The position numbers and the translations under genes were made by a program. This document shows, piece by piece, positions 8,203 to 16,800 of a DNA stretch of 64,000 nucleotides. This DNA comes from J054 sp963850255 (lineage in GTDB: Bacteria > Pseudomonadota > Gammaproteobacteria > Steroidobacterales > GCA-2729495), in the NCBI GenBank assembly GCA_963850255.1, contig CAWKLL010000039.1, positions 1-64,000 on the forward strand, in the 5' to 3' direction. Positions within the stretch are counted from its first letter, which is position 1; each line of letters begins with the position of its first letter. The notes below the pieces were generated by a model that saw nothing but the letters and a program-made list of their open reading frames with translations, searched no databases and was not told the origin of the DNA.

Positions 8203-9125
8203 TGCAGGCACGCGGCAGCGCAAGACGAAGCCTTCAGGATATCTGCGGAGTTACTTATTGTGTCGATCAGCTGCCACCCAGCCGCGACGCCTGGGTGACG
8301 GAGCTCGGTTACCGGGTAACGGACCAGGGCCAGGTCAGTGCAGCCATGGCTGCTGCCTGGCAAACGCCGGCAGCTAAGGGGCTGCCCTACTGCCTCCTGC
8401 AGCCAGCCAGCGGCGACGATTTCTGGGTCCGCTATATCGAAACGGGCGAGCGACGTGGCTATGAGTCGCCGGCCACGCGGGGCTGGATGGCCACGGAACT
8501 TTTGGTCCAGGACCCAGATGCCCTGGCTGAACAGCTTGCAGGCTCGTCTTTTCAGCGACTGGCCGGTCCGGACGACCTGTTTCCCGGACCCAAATCGCCA
8601 CGCGCGATGCAAATGGTCGGGCCGGCCGGCGAGCTGCTCTACTTCACACGCATCTTGCCGGGCGGCAGCCGTTTCGGCATGAAACAGGCACGCGCGCCGG
8701 TAGATCGCGCATTCATCGTGACCCTGGCCGGCGATTCCACACACGCCATGCGTGGCTTCTATGCCCGGCGATTGAATATGCGCGTGATGGACCCCCTGCC
8801 GTTTATCAACGGCATCCTGGCTCACAGCTGCTCCGTGCCGGCCAACACAATATTCCCGACTTCCCTGTCACCGATACCGGGCAGACGCTTTTTGATCGAG
8901 CTGGACGAGTTTCCTGCCGGACTGCCGGCCCGACCAGTTTGTGATGGCCAGTTACCGCCGGGCATGGCCATGGTCAGCTTCCGCGTCAACGACCTCGATA
9001 AGATACAAGCGCCGGTGCTGACTTCTGCCAGCGCGATTCCGGCCGCACCCTACCAGGGTCGACGCGTGGCGCTGATTCGTGGCGCGGCCGATGAGTTACT
9101 GGAATTGATCGAAGGAGAAATCTGA
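8202..9125 (+). CDS. VOC-superfamily protein (glyoxalase/dioxygenase fold)
   Basis: A 307-residue cytosolic protein with two VOC-like halves. The first starts near residue 15 (ICGVTYCVDQLPPSRDAW, with GYRVTDQG), the second near 165 (RAFIVTLAGDSTHAMRGFY, with LNMRVMD). This resembles paired beta-alpha-beta-beta-beta modules of ring-cleavage dioxygenases and glyoxalase relatives, but I cannot place confident metal ligands and so assign no reaction. It overlaps srkA by 1 nt and the next gene by 1 nt (TGATG). Coupling to a putative 2-hydroxyacid dehydrogenase suggests shared small-molecule metabolism. Confidence 0.75.
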   Translation: MQARGSARRSLQDICGVTYCVDQLPPSRDAWVTELGYRVTDQGQVSAAMAAAWQTPAAKGLPYCLLQPASGDDFWVRYIETGERRGYESPATRGWMATELLVQDPDALAEQLAGSSFQRLAGPDDLFPGPKSPRAMQMVGPAGELLYFTRILPGGSRFGMKQARAPVDRAFIVTLAGDSTHAMRGFYARRLNMRVMDPLPFINGILAHSCSVPANTIFPTSLSPIPGRRFLIELDEFPAGLPARPVCDGQLPPGMAMVSFRVNDLDKIQAPVLTSASAIPAAPYQGRRVALIRGAADELLELIEGEI

Positions 9126-10219
9126 TGAAGCTTGTCTGCGTTGGTCTGGTGGCGGTTCTGCTTGGCCTGTTTACGGGCCTGGCTGCAGCCGAAACACTCA
9201 GCGAACAACTCGGGCTCCGCGCGTCAAGCTCGCCGGTGCGTGACGACCCACGCTGGGCACCGCAGGGACCCATCGTCGTGCGCATAAACTCGCCGGCAAG
9301 CCTGGCACGTATTCAGGCTATGGCCGGCGAGGTCAAATTGATCGGCGCCGGCGATGCTGCACAGGCGCTGGCGGCCGTCAGCGAGGCAACGGCTATTCTG
9401 GGTTTCTGCTCTGCCGAAATCCTCGCCGCTGGTCCCAAGCTGCGCTGGGTGCAGCTATATAGTGCCGGCGCAGAGCGTTGTGTGTCCTTGCCACGCGTGC
9501 AGAGCGGTGAGGTTCTGGTTACCAATATGCAAAGGGTTTCCAGCCCGCAGATCGCCGAACACGTGATCGGCTTATTGCTGGCCCTGACGCGCGGGCTCGG
9601 TCCGTACCTGGCCAACCAATATCAGGGTGTGTGGGATCCGCTGGCCGTTCCCGCAAGCAAGCGCTGGGAAATCGCTGGCCGCGAATTACTGGTAGTCGGG
9701 CTGGGTGGCATCGGCAGTGAAGTCGCACGCCGCGCACATGCCCTGGGAATGCGCGTCACGGCGATTCGCGCCAGCGGACGCCCCGGACCCGCCTTCGTGA
9801 GTGAGGTCGCCAAGCCTGATGCGCTGCTGACATTAGCAGCGCGCGCCGATGCGGTGGTTAACAGCGCGCCCCTGACAGCAGAAACCCGGGGCTTGTTCAA
9901 TGCAGAGTTCTTTGCGGCCATGCCGGCACATGGATACTTTATTAATGTCGGCCGCGGCGCCAGCGTGGTTACCGACGACCTGGTAGCCGCCTTAAGCAGC
10001 GGTCAAATCGCCGGCGCCGGACTGGATGTTACTGATCCAGAACCGCTGCCGGCCGATCATCCCTTGTGGCGAGCACCGAATGTCATCATTACGCCGCACG
10101 TGGCCGCAGGCTCGGACAAACTGCTGATTAGACTATTGGCCGTGGCCGAGGAAAATCTGCGCCGCTACCTGGCAGGCGAAGCGATGCTGTCAGTGGTCGA
10201 CCCGCAGCGAGGCTACTAG
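9125..10219 (+). CDS. D-2-hydroxyacid dehydrogenase family protein with signal peptide
   Basis: A 364-residue D-isomer-specific 2-hydroxyacid dehydrogenase. The Rossmann motif GLGGIG (192-197), catalytic Arg277 (NVGRGAS), Glu306 (DPEPLP) and His325 (TPHVAAGS) are all present, so the enzyme looks active. The first 23 residues are a textbook Sec signal (MKLVC, a hydrophobic core, then LAAA before E), which is odd for an NAD(P)-dependent enzyme. Either it works in the periplasm with bound cofactor, or translation starts further in; no in-frame ATG precedes the conserved region closely. Third gene of the srkA operon, convergent with the methyltransferase (4-bp overlap). Confidence 0.85.
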   Translation: MKLVCVGLVAVLLGLFTGLAAAETLSEQLGLRASSSPVRDDPRWAPQGPIVVRINSPASLARIQAMAGEVKLIGAGDAAQALAAVSEATAILGFCSAEILAAGPKLRWVQLYSAGAERCVSLPRVQSGEVLVTNMQRVSSPQIAEHVIGLLLALTRGLGPYLANQYQGVWDPLAVPASKRWEIAGRELLVVGLGGIGSEVARRAHALGMRVTAIRASGRPGPAFVSEVAKPDALLTLAARADAVVNSAPLTAETRGLFNAEFFAAMPAHGYFINVGRGASVVTDDLVAALSSGQIAGAGLDVTDPEPLPADHPLWRAPNVIITPHVAAGSDKLLIRLLAVAEENLRRYLAGEAMLSVVDPQRGY

Positions 10220-10818
10220 TCGCACTCACGTTGCCAAACCAGCAATTGATTGTTGGCTGGCATAGCGTGGTCAGCTACCAGCAGCAGGCCTTCCTGCCGG
10301 GCCAGACCGTCGACTGCCTCGAAGTCGCGGATGCCGCTGTCAGGATCGCGGGCGCGCAACGACTGGTCGAAGGCTGCATTGCTCGGCGCCGTGTCAGCGC
10401 CGGCATAGCGAAACGGGCCATAGATACAAAAATATCCGCCTGGCCTGAGAACCTGACAGAGACCGGCCAACAAGGACTCGACGGCAATCCAGCTCATGAT
10501 GTGCAGGGTGTTAGCGGTAAATACAGCATCGTAGTCACCCAGGTTCCAATCCGCATCGCGCACATCCAGCGCCTGAGGTGAGTGACAGTTTGACGGTGCC
10601 TCGGCTGCACAGCGTGCGGCCAGATCGCCAAGTCCGGCCGGCAATTCGGTAGGTTGCCAGACCAGCGCCGGCAATTGCGTCGCGAAAAAAACCGCATGCT
10701 GACCCGTACCGCTGCCAATTTCCAGCACCCGCTGCGTAACGGCAAACAGCGGCCTCAGGTGATCAAGAATTGCTTGTTTATTGCGGTCGGCCGGCGCGGA
10801 GAAGCGAAACTCGGGCAT
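10216..10818 (-). CDS. DUF938 family SAM-dependent methyltransferase
   Basis: A class I methyltransferase of the DUF938 type, about 200 residues from ATG 10818 (start of MPEFRFSAPADRNKQAIL, the conserved N-terminus); a longer in-frame start at 10875 adds 19 unconserved residues. Motif I is VLEIGSGTGQHAVFF (about 31-45) and the post-II acidic region follows. The substrate of this family is not established to my knowledge. The coding end overlaps the end of the dehydrogenase gene by 4 bp. Confidence 0.85.
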   Translation of the reverse strand: MPEFRFSAPADRNKQAILDHLRPLFAVTQRVLEIGSGTGQHAVFFATQLPALVWQPTELPAGLGDLAARCAAEAPSNCHSPQALDVRDADWNLGDYDAVFTANTLHIMSWIAVESLLAGLCQVLRPGGYFCIYGPFRYAGADTAPSNAAFDQSLRARDPDSGIRDFEAVDGLARQEGLLLVADHAMPANNQLLVWQRECD

Positions 10819-10969
10819 GCCGACAACCCTAGCACGACCAGTAAACAACTGACCGAACCCATCGCGCAGCGGCAAATCGGACCTGCTGCCAACTCCACCA
10901 CTAAATTACTTAAGTTATGTCCCCTTCGGCCGATACCCATTCAAACGTCACGCCACGGGGACACAGGCA

Positions 10970-11386
10970 ATGGCTAAGGGTAACGGACAAGATAACGAGA
11001 CCGGATTGCTGGGCTTTTTGCAGCAACTACTGGAAGACCAGTGCCTGGAAGGCGCGCAGGAAGCGCTGGCCAGGCGCACGCTTGCCAGTGGTATCGCACA
11101 ACTTACAGCAGGCGAGCGCAATCAGCTGGAGCAGGAAATCGTGGCGCCCTACAGCCTTGATTGCGAAGCTTGCGGCAGCAGCCCGGACTGGGCGGAACGC
11201 CTCGATGTCTATGACATCGGCCTGTGCAGCAAGTGCTTCAATGAACTCGAGGGAACGGATGACCTCGGAGTAAGGCCTGACTGGATGCCTCTGGTGCCAT
11301 TACCGGAAAACGACGATCTGCCGCTGGCCGCCGAAGATGATCTGCCCCTGCCCGTCGAGCCGGAGGAAGTCAGCCTCCCCGCCTGA
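10970..11386 (+). CDS. Hypothetical zinc-ribbon-like protein with acidic repeat tail
   Basis: A 138-residue protein I do not recognise. Residues 12-60 look helical. A four-cysteine treble-clef/zinc-ribbon pattern follows: C65-x2-C68 and C86-x2-C89. The C-terminal 35 residues are very acidic with a repeated DDLPL unit (NDDLPLAAEDDLPLPVEPEE). No signal peptide or membrane segment. Good spacing of an AGG-containing site before ATG 10970. It lies alone between divergent and co-directional genes. A protein- or RNA-binding adaptor is a guess only. Confidence 0.7.
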   Translation: MAKGNGQDNETGLLGFLQQLLEDQCLEGAQEALARRTLASGIAQLTAGERNQLEQEIVAPYSLDCEACGSSPDWAERLDVYDIGLCSKCFNELEGTDDLGVRPDWMPLVPLPENDDLPLAAEDDLPLPVEPEEVSLPA

Positions 11387-11500
11387 CGTCGTTTCTAGCA
11401 AATCACACGGCACGGACAGGGCACCGGAAAATCTCAGGCTGTGCTGGTTCCGGCGAGTGGCAATGCGGCAGCCTGCTGACTAAAGCACTATGCTTGCCGC

Positions 11501-12544
11501 ATGAGTAAACGGAATTCCAAACTGGACTACCCGTTACCCGGCAAGCCCAATGACGGCGAAATGCTGGAGATAGCCCCCGGGGTACGCTGGTTACGCATGC
11601 CCCTGCCGTTTGTGCTGAACCACATCAATCTCTGGTTACTGCAAGACGCGCCTGGCTGGAGCATCGTCGATACCGGTATTGCGGCAGCCGAGACCCGTGA
11701 AATCTGGTCTGCCGTGCTGGATAAGCAACTGCAAGGTCAGCCAATTCAGCGCGTACTGGTCACCCACCTGCATCCCGATCATGTCGGCCTGGCCGGCTGG
11801 CTATGCGAACGCTGCGGCGTCGACTTATGGATGAGCCGGCAGGAGTATCTGTCGGCACGCATGCTGGCCTCCGATCAGCCGCCACCACCGGAGATTGCGC
11901 TGGATTTCTACCGGGCAGCTGGCTTCACTGAGGCGCAACTCGATCAATACAGCGAGCGCTTCGGACGCTACGGAAATCTGCTTTCCGCATTGCCGGAGTC
12001 CTATCATCGGCTGCAGGATGGCCAGCAACTGCAGATCGGCCAACACCAGTGGGAAGTTGTCGTGGGTCGCGGTCATTCGCCGGAACACGCTTGTCTGTAT
12101 TGCGCCGAACTCGACCTGTTGATTGCGGGTGACCAGGCGCTACCGACAATTTCACCCAATGTCAGTGTCTGGCCGACGGAACCTGCGGCCGATCCGCTCG
12201 GCGACTGGCTGGACTCCTGTCGTCGACTAACGGACCGAGTGGCAGCAGACGTTCTGGTGTTACCGGCCCATGGGCGTCCTTATCGCGGCCTGCGCATGCG
12301 CCTGGACCAGTTATTGACCGAACACGAGGACGGCCTGCAGAAAATCCTTGCGCAGTGCGTCCGGCCCAGCCGTGCCGTCGACCTGTTCGACGCGCTGTTT
12401 CGCGGTCTGATCGGCGACGGCAACCGCATCATGGCAGCCGGCGAAGCCGTCGCCCATCTTAACTATCTGCAACAGCGCGGCCAGTTGAGCGCGAGCCTGG
12501 ATGCCGACGGTATTCGCTGGTACCGGACAACGAGCCGCAGCTAG
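11501..12544 (+). CDS. MBL-fold metallo-hydrolase
   Basis: A 347-residue metallo-beta-lactamase-fold hydrolase. The metal-binding HLHPDHVG is at 89-96, the next ligand His is in GHSPEHACLY (about residue 191), the bridging Asp in IAGDQALP (about 209) and the last His in LPAHGRPY (about 257). The C-terminal ~80 residues form a helical domain as in the LACTB2-like group, where it is followed by a winged-helix-like segment. No signal peptide. Substrate unknown: thioesterase, lactonase or nuclease activities all occur in this group. Confidence 0.88.
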   Translation: MSKRNSKLDYPLPGKPNDGEMLEIAPGVRWLRMPLPFVLNHINLWLLQDAPGWSIVDTGIAAAETREIWSAVLDKQLQGQPIQRVLVTHLHPDHVGLAGWLCERCGVDLWMSRQEYLSARMLASDQPPPPEIALDFYRAAGFTEAQLDQYSERFGRYGNLLSALPESYHRLQDGQQLQIGQHQWEVVVGRGHSPEHACLYCAELDLLIAGDQALPTISPNVSVWPTEPAADPLGDWLDSCRRLTDRVAADVLVLPAHGRPYRGLRMRLDQLLTEHEDGLQKILAQCVRPSRAVDLFDALFRGLIGDGNRIMAAGEAVAHLNYLQQRGQLSASLDADGIRWYRTTSRS

Positions 12545-12561
12545 GCGCCGCAACGCCGCCC

Positions 12562-13236
12562 CTATTGGGCGTTAATACGGGGTGCCATTGCTTTCATGAA
12601 GCCGTCCACGGCCAGGCCGTATTCTTCGACAGTCTGACGACAAGCCTCGTGCCCCTGCATCGCCCGCCACCAATCGGCAAGTCGGCCGTCACCCTCGGTT
12701 GGGTTAGTGACGCTGTCAAAATTATCGAACACGACCTTTTTAATCAGCATCATGTAAGGCCCGGCGGAGCAATCGCCCAGCGTCGGCGTAGCGCCAACAC
12801 AAAAAGGCCCGGCACCCATAAAGTTTTCCAGATAGCCAAAGCCTTTTTCCAGCTCGGCGGCAGCCGCGTCAACGGCAGCCTGGTCGCGGCTGGCAGGATT
12901 CATCTGGCGAAAAAACGAACTGGTGTGCGGCGCGATGTATAAATCAACAATGCGAGAAACCAGGCGCGAAGTTGCACGATCAAAGGGATCACTAGGCAGG
13001 CCCGGCTCACCGCCGCCAGTTTCTTCCAGGTATTCGCAAATAACTTCGGATTCGGCCAGATAGCGACCATCAACTTCCAGCGCAGGAATCTTGGCGATGG
13101 GATTGATGGCCCGATATTCGTCGGAGCGCGTCGAGTCGCCCGGCAGATCGGCTATGGCGATATCGATACCCTTAATTCGAGCCAGCATGACCACGCGGGC
13201 CACGTAGGGAGAGGCCATGGCACCATAAAGCTTCAT
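12562..13236 (-). CDS. Glutathione S-transferase family protein
   Basis: A 224-residue cytosolic GST-like protein. The N-terminal thioredoxin-fold domain (1-80) begins MKLYGAMASPYVARVV, with a Ser in the usual catalytic position (S9), a cis-Pro segment NPIAKIPALEVDG, and the glutathione-binding ESEVICEYLEE. An all-helical C-terminal domain follows. The enzyme probably conjugates or reduces electrophiles with glutathione; the substrate is not readable. Confidence 0.88.
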   Translation of the reverse strand: MKLYGAMASPYVARVVMLARIKGIDIAIADLPGDSTRSDEYRAINPIAKIPALEVDGRYLAESEVICEYLEETGGGEPGLPSDPFDRATSRLVSRIVDLYIAPHTSSFFRQMNPASRDQAAVDAAAAELEKGFGYLENFMGAGPFCVGATPTLGDCSAGPYMMLIKKVVFDNFDSVTNPTEGDGRLADWWRAMQGHEACRQTVEEYGLAVDGFMKAMAPRINAQ

Positions 13237-13319
13237 ATTATTTTCCTTGCAGTTTGCGCGCAGCCGGTTGCTGCGGACTAAAAGCTATGTTCTGCCAAGG
13301 CGGGAGCCTCGTCAACGGC

Positions 13320-13325
13320 TATAAT
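13320..13325 (+). promoter_or_regulatory. Candidate -10 element for the exported hypothetical gene
   Basis: A perfect TATAAT lies 31 bp before ATG 13357. No good -35 is seen 16-18 bp upstream (AAGGCG at that place), so support is limited to the -10. Confidence 0.35.
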
Positions 13326-13356
13326 CCTGACGTCCTGCAGTTGCCAAGCCATTTAG

Positions 13357-13884
13357 ATGAATCAATCCCTGCTAAAAAAGTTGTCATTGTTGCTGGCCGG
13401 CCTGCTGTTGCCGATGACACTGCTCGGCATCAACGCCAGCGGGCTGCCATCCGTAGACGATCAATTCGGTGATGCAGTTGCCGTGGAAAATTCCGGATCT
13501 GACGTGCAAGTGGCCATCCTGGTCTCTGCCAAGCGTCTGCGACGCATAAAGAAATGGGAAAAAGCCTTGCGTGAACGGTTTCCCGATCTGGCCATCGTTC
13601 GCGTAGCCGACGTGCCTCGCAACGCACCCACGGAATACCAGGTGGTTGCCGAAGCCTTTCGCAAGCGACTGCCACCCGATCTGCCCGTGGGCATCGACCT
13701 GGCGGGCGCATGGGCCAGCGAACTGCAGATTGATCCTGCCGTGCCCAATGTTCTGGTATTTGCTGGCGATGGTGAACTAGAAGCGGTGCACAGCGGCATG
13801 TTCAGCAGCGCATTATTTGCTCAGGCTGCCGCCGACATTGACTTGCTGATCAAGGCCGAGGCGCGCTCGCAGGAAACAGGTTAG
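13357..13884 (+). CDS. Hypothetical exported protein
   Basis: A 175-residue protein with a Sec signal peptide (KK near residue 8, hydrophobic core 9-24, likely cleavage around ASG, 27-29). The mature part has alternating beta/alpha predicted pattern: VQVAILVSAK, a basic helix (RLRRIKKWEKALRERF), LAIVRVADVP, then VPNVLVFAGDGELEAVHSG. This order resembles a thioredoxin-like fold without a CxxC, but that is inference. It is convergent with the ABC permease and ends 4 bp before it. Confidence 0.7.
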   Translation: MNQSLLKKLSLLLAGLLLPMTLLGINASGLPSVDDQFGDAVAVENSGSDVQVAILVSAKRLRRIKKWEKALRERFPDLAIVRVADVPRNAPTEYQVVAEAFRKRLPPDLPVGIDLAGAWASELQIDPAVPNVLVFAGDGELEAVHSGMFSSALFAQAAADIDLLIKAEARSQETG

Positions 13885-13888
13885 CCCC

Positions 13889-15202
13889 TTAACGCGAGGC
13901 TACCTTGGCGGTTGCCGGGGAACCCGGATCGTCGAAGCGACGCCTGGCCGGCGCCTGCACCCCATAGGCACGACGCCCGGCGAACCAATACGCCAGCGCC
14001 CAGCCCGCGATCGCCGTACCTAAAAGCAGCAAAAGCGGTTGCGCTATATCAATCAGGCTATCCTGGCGCCAGAAGATTCCACTATAGGCTTCCAGCGCCC
14101 AGGTATTCGGCGTCAACCAGCCGATCTGGCGCAGCGCTTCGGGCATGAAAACGCGCGGCACCATACTGCCGCCAAGCGCCGACATCACCAGGATGACGGT
14201 ATTGGCGATGGTCTGTGCCTGACGCCGGGTCTGGCAGACAGCCGCCAGCAACATCGCCAGCGATGCCGCCGCCAGACAGGCAATTACCGTCACCACCAGC
14301 CAGGGCAGCAAATGACCAAGCAAATCAAGGCCGTATAGCAGCCATGCGGCGACAAATATGACGCCCACCTGCATCACCCCCTGGGCAACCAGGAACAGGT
14401 ACTTGCCGTTGATCAACACACCAATACCACCGGGACCGGCGAGCACCCGATCCAGCACACCCGACTCCCGCTCTTCGAGCAAGGAGACCGCACCGTGTAC
14501 AGATGCAAACAATAAGAACATGAAGGCCACCGCACCGGCGGAATAAGCCACCAGGTTTACCGATTCGCCCTGCCCGGCCACTTCCTCGTTTTCCAGCAGA
14601 TCCTCGAAGGACCAGCCAACTTCGCGTCCGGCCGCGGCATCATCGCGCATTTCCGTTAGACCTTCGGCAACCTCATCGCGCTGCAGGGGCGTTAAGGTCA
14701 AAAACTGATTTTCCAATTCGTCGACGACATTACCCATGGCTACGTCGGGCAACGCGCCAAAGTAGGCTTCACGGATTCGGCCCATCAGCATGGGGACCGT
14801 CACGCCGCGCGATGGATCACTGATGATCAGGATCGGCGCCGGCCCAAAACCACCGGCGCTATCCAGCGGCTCCGCATCGGCACGCAGCAACAGGCCCACA
14901 TCCGCATCACCGGAGCGCACCATCTTGCGCAGACTATCGGCTGTCAGCTGCTGGCCCCGTTTATTGCTTTCAACCATACGGATGCCGTCTGTAACGGCCA
15001 GCGCAGCGAGCAAGCGCTGCGAAGTCTGATCCTGGATTTCGTCCACCAGCGCCACATTCAGATTAAGCGTGCCGCCCGAAGTCGCCGTAAAAATCTCCGC
15101 CATGATTACGAAAAATACGGCCGGCAGGACAAAGCTCATCATCAGCGCGCCACGATCACGCACCAGGCCCAGCCACATAGCCCGCAGAATCGCAAAACTC
15201 AT
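13889..15202 (-). CDS. ABC-2 type transporter permease
   Basis: A 437-residue permease of the ABC-2 family. One membrane helix lies near residues 22-40, then a large extracytoplasmic domain (about 45-220) and a C-terminal block of five helices (about 225-400) with the EERESGVLDRVLAGPG motif between the first two, typical of NatB/YhgE/LinD-type drug or lipid exporters. Its ATG overlaps the stop of the ATPase gene (ATGA), so they are one transcription unit and one transporter. Substrate unknown. Confidence 0.9.
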   Translation of the reverse strand: MSFAILRAMWLGLVRDRGALMMSFVLPAVFFVIMAEIFTATSGGTLNLNVALVDEIQDQTSQRLLAALAVTDGIRMVESNKRGQQLTADSLRKMVRSGDADVGLLLRADAEPLDSAGGFGPAPILIISDPSRGVTVPMLMGRIREAYFGALPDVAMGNVVDELENQFLTLTPLQRDEVAEGLTEMRDDAAAGREVGWSFEDLLENEEVAGQGESVNLVAYSAGAVAFMFLLFASVHGAVSLLEERESGVLDRVLAGPGGIGVLINGKYLFLVAQGVMQVGVIFVAAWLLYGLDLLGHLLPWLVVTVIACLAAASLAMLLAAVCQTRRQAQTIANTVILVMSALGGSMVPRVFMPEALRQIGWLTPNTWALEAYSGIFWRQDSLIDIAQPLLLLLGTAIAGWALAYWFAGRRAYGVQAPARRRFDDPGSPATAKVASR

Positions 15203-16174
15203 GGCCGCAGCTCCTCGCCGGTCAGGCGTAGCAATACGCCCTCCAGGCCGGGTTCGCGGACCCGCACCTCGGCGGTGGCAAGTCCCGCTTGTTCAAGCCG
15301 GGTGGTCAGCTCACCGACATGCGCGAGATCGCCGTCAACGGGCCCGGTCCAGGTGATATGGCCCTTGGCCGGGCGCAGATCCAGGCTCTGCAGCAAAGTG
15401 CTGCCCGCGTGATCGGGTTTCTGACGCAGGGCGATCTTCAACTCTTTCATATCTCGAAACTCTTCATGAATCAGATCAGCGGGACGACCCGACGAGCACC
15501 ACCTTGCCGTCCACCATAAAGGCAACGCGGTCGGCCAGATCTTCCGCCTGCGACAAATCGTGTGTGGTCAGCAGCATGCCCAGGCCGCTGGTGCGCAGGC
15601 GCCGCAGCATTTCATGAACGCGCTCGCGAGCACCCATGTCAACGCCGACGGTGGGCTCATCCAGTAGCACGACCGCCGGATGGTGCATCAGGCTGGCGAC
15701 GATATTCAGACGTCGGCGCATGCCACCAGACAAAGTCTCGGTGGTGTCGCCGGCACGCTCCGTCAGGCCCGCCCAGGACATTGCCTCTTTGACTCGCTGT
15801 TCCAGGTCGCGCCGCCTGACCCCCATCATACGACCGATGATTTCCAGGTTTTCACGCACGCTTAAATACGGATAAACGGCCAGATGCTGCGGCACGAAGC
15901 CTAGCTTGCTGCGCACGCTGGCGTCGCGGCGAGGGCTGCGACCAAACAGGCTGACCTCGCCGGCATCCAGCGGCAAACGGCCGCAGGCGCCGCCTAAAAG
16001 TGTGCTTTTTCCAGCGCCGTTAGGCCCCAGCAGGACCAGGATTTCACCGGCATAAAGATCAAGATCGACGCCATCCAGAGCGCGCCAGCTACCCAGCGTT
16101 TTGACGGCACCGCGAATGCTGAGCACCGGTTCCTCGGCGGCATCGCCGCGGAGACTTTGCAGACTGCTATTCAA
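15199..16174 (-). CDS. ABC transporter ATP-binding protein (reading frame broken)
   Basis: The ATPase partner of the ABC-2 permease. Walker A GPNGAGKST, signature LSGGMRRRL, Walker B VVLLDEPTVGVD and H-loop TTHD are intact. The frame ends prematurely after KVVLVG, while the natural continuation (GRPADLIHEEFRDMKELK and the C-terminal ~85 residues) is in the next frame. Dropping one G of the GGG at 15488-15490 restores one frame of about 324 residues. Most likely an assembly indel. The start is unclear: TTG 16174 is closest to the conserved domain and GTG 16228 is an alternative. The frame is open much further upstream, but only because the 147-bp repeats there lack stops. Confidence 0.8.
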
Positions 16175-16254
16175 TGAATTGGATACGCGGATGGTGGAGA
16201 AAAGACCCGTAAAAAAGGACTTTATCACGGCAGACTGCCGGACCCGAGTGGCGG

Positions 16255-16800
16255 CCCTGCGGGGCGCGCTGCGCGCGTCCAAAACCGCGCCGCGGTTTTG
16301 CCGAACCCGATGGTCTATTCGAGGCTTCGAACCCTGAAAGGGCCCTGCCAGGAACCGGCGGAGAGGGCGGGATTGATTCGCGACCGGGTACGGCCGCTCA
16401 CCCCTGCGGGGCGCGCTGCGCGCGTCCAAAACCGCGCCGCGGTTTTGCCGAACCCGATGGTCTATTCGAGGCTTCGAACCCTGAAAGGGCCCTGCCAGGA
16501 ACCGGCGGAGAGGGCGGGATTGATTCGCGACCGGGTACGGCCGCTCACCCCTGCGGGGCGCGCTGCGCGCGTCCAAAACCGCACTGCGGTTTTGTCGAAC
16601 CCGATTGTCCATTCGAGGCTTCGAACCCTGAAAGGGCGATGCCAGGAGCTGGCGGAGAGGGAGGGATTGATTCGCGACCGGGTACGGCCGCTCACCCCTG
16701 CGGGGCGCGCTGCGCGCGTCCAAAACCGCACTGCGGTTTTGTCGAACCCGATTGTCCATTCGAGGCTTCGAACCCTGAAAGGGCAGTGCCAGGAGCTGGC
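16255..16800 (-). repeat. 147-bp tandem repeat array fused to the 3' end of tRNA-Ser
   Basis: Three full units start at 16357, 16504 and 16651 and the next unit position, 16798, is the tRNA 3' end itself; a partial copy begins about 16255. The period is exactly 147 bp each time. Reading downstream of the tRNA, the nearest unit repeats the terminal 19 nt of the tRNA (AATCCCTCCCTCTCCGCCA); the two distal units carry AATCCCGCCCTCTCCGCCG instead. Each unit also holds a hairpin AAAACCGC-ACT-GCGGTTTT (or its GC variant), the palindrome-rich GCGCGCTGCGCGCG, and a T-arm-like GGGTTCGAAGCC. Because 147 is a multiple of 3, frames stay open across the array on both strands; I see no ribosome site and do not call a gene. 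The rest of 16175-16796 holds only the 5' part of the ABC ATPase region. Confidence 0.92.

Noticed and set aside
16255..16797. Possible CRISPR array
   Set aside because: Units are contiguous 147-bp tandem repeats with no unique spacers, and no cas genes are near.
16255..16797. Additional tRNA genes or tRNA pseudogenes in the repeats
   Set aside because: Only the 3' 19 nt and T-arm-like fragments recur; no anticodon or D arm is present.
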